Both the position numbers and the translations under genes were made by a program. The notes beneath the pieces are model-generated. The model searched no databases. It was not told the origin of the DNA and saw only the letters and a list, made by a program, of their open reading frames with translations. DNA of 5,403 bases. Origin: Paenibacillus sp. UBA6285 (lineage in GTDB: Bacteria; Bacillota; Bacilli; Paenibacillales; Paenibacillaceae). Positions 5,129-5,403 of this stretch are shown in pieces (the stretch's first letter is position 1; every line of letters begins with the position of its first letter). The DNA lies in the NCBI GenBank assembly GCA_002438345.1, contig DJUJ01000018.1:10773-16175 (forward strand), in the 5' to 3' direction.

Positions 5129-5403
5129 TTATTCACTAGCTGCGACTGATACCACGCTGTCATCCAATAGTCGATAATACGCATAAATAGAATAAGGAAG
5201 AACTCCTAGTACTATTGTAACAACGCTAGGTGTATACATTTCCAAATAAATAGTCTGTCCAAGATGAGTAAATAAATGGAAGAAGAATATTGCAAGTACT
5301 GCTAAATACAATAAATGGTATGAAAAGAATACTGCGATGCAGGTTACTGCCACTATCAAAATATACACGAATAACACATCCAAAGCAAAATTACGTTTAG
5401 TCA
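5129..5403 (-). CDS. HXXEE-type membrane protein, C-terminal part (continues past the right edge)
   Basis: The frame is open from the right edge to TAA at 5131-5129, giving 90 residues with no convincing start inside the window; a TTG at 5383 has no ribosome binding site and the frame continues upstream of it (TKRNFALDVLF). At least three hydrophobic helices are visible (about 10-25, 28-42 and 60-74 of the fragment), so this is an integral membrane protein. The FHLFTHLGQ stretch gives the HxxxH motif and YTPSVVT the Y-x-P-G-like motif that mark the HXXEE family (here Ser replaces the usual Gly), followed by LPYSIYAYYRLL. The naming HxxEE motif would lie upstream, beyond the window. The function of this family is unknown. 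I see no clear terminator after the gene. The assignment rests on remembered motifs. Confidence 0.7.
   Translation of the reverse strand, partial: TKRNFALDVLFVYILIVAVTCIAVFFSYHLLYLAVLAIFFFHLFTHLGQTIYLEMYTPSVVTIVLGVLPYSIYAYYRLLDDSVVSVAASE

Noticed and set aside
1..5403. CRISPR array, insertion sequence, prophage or defence island
   Set aside because: No regularly spaced repeats, transposase motifs, terminal inverted repeats, integrase or known defence domains are visible on either strand.

Overview
The window looks like chromosomal DNA from a low-to-moderate GC, endospore-forming Firmicute, most likely Paenibacillus or a close relative. The evidence is strong AGGAGG/AGGGGG ribosome binding sites, sigma-A style promoters, an ExsC-like exosporium protein, a Bacillus-type cysteine-free OppD and the remains of an extracellular arabinanase. 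This assignment is an inference from gene content, not a database match.

Layout from left to right. (1) The 5' end of an unidentified minus-strand gene (1-72) with its own promoter. (2) A two-way terminator (202-248), then a minus-strand exosporium protein C-like gene (260-685). That gene probably starts at TTG and has a mother-cell sigma-like -10 element. (3) A divergent pair around a roughly 120-base control region: a minus-strand XRE/MmyB-like regulator (793-1641) and a plus-strand FabF-type 3-oxoacyl-ACP synthase (1766-3004). The control region holds a perfect 7-8-7 inverted repeat overlapping the regulator's -10 box, and two direct repeats 22 bases apart. (4) A terminator-like hairpin (3018-3066), then a decayed GH43 arabinanase gene on the minus strand (3093-3710). 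It carries several lesions but keeps a good ribosome binding site, a -35 box and a near-consensus cre site. (5) A strong UUCG-loop terminator (3831-3870) closing a monocistronic oppD (3899-4966) on the minus strand. This gene has its own promoter and a Fur-box-like element in its leader. (6) The C-terminal part of a minus-strand HXXEE-type membrane protein running off the right edge (5129-5403).

How the parts may work together. The best functional unit is the regulator/FabF pair. The MmyB-like domain is a PAS-like fold that has been seen to hold a fatty acid in one structure, so a lipid-sensing regulator controlling a stand-alone fatty-acid elongation enzyme is a reasonable model. The other genes look like unlinked single-gene units. 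There is no CRISPR array, transposase, phage gene, tRNA or rRNA in the window, and no clear new multi-gene system. The points of interest are regulatory (lipid-linked operator, Fur-like box on an orphan OppD, fossil cre site) and evolutionary (arabinanase decay).
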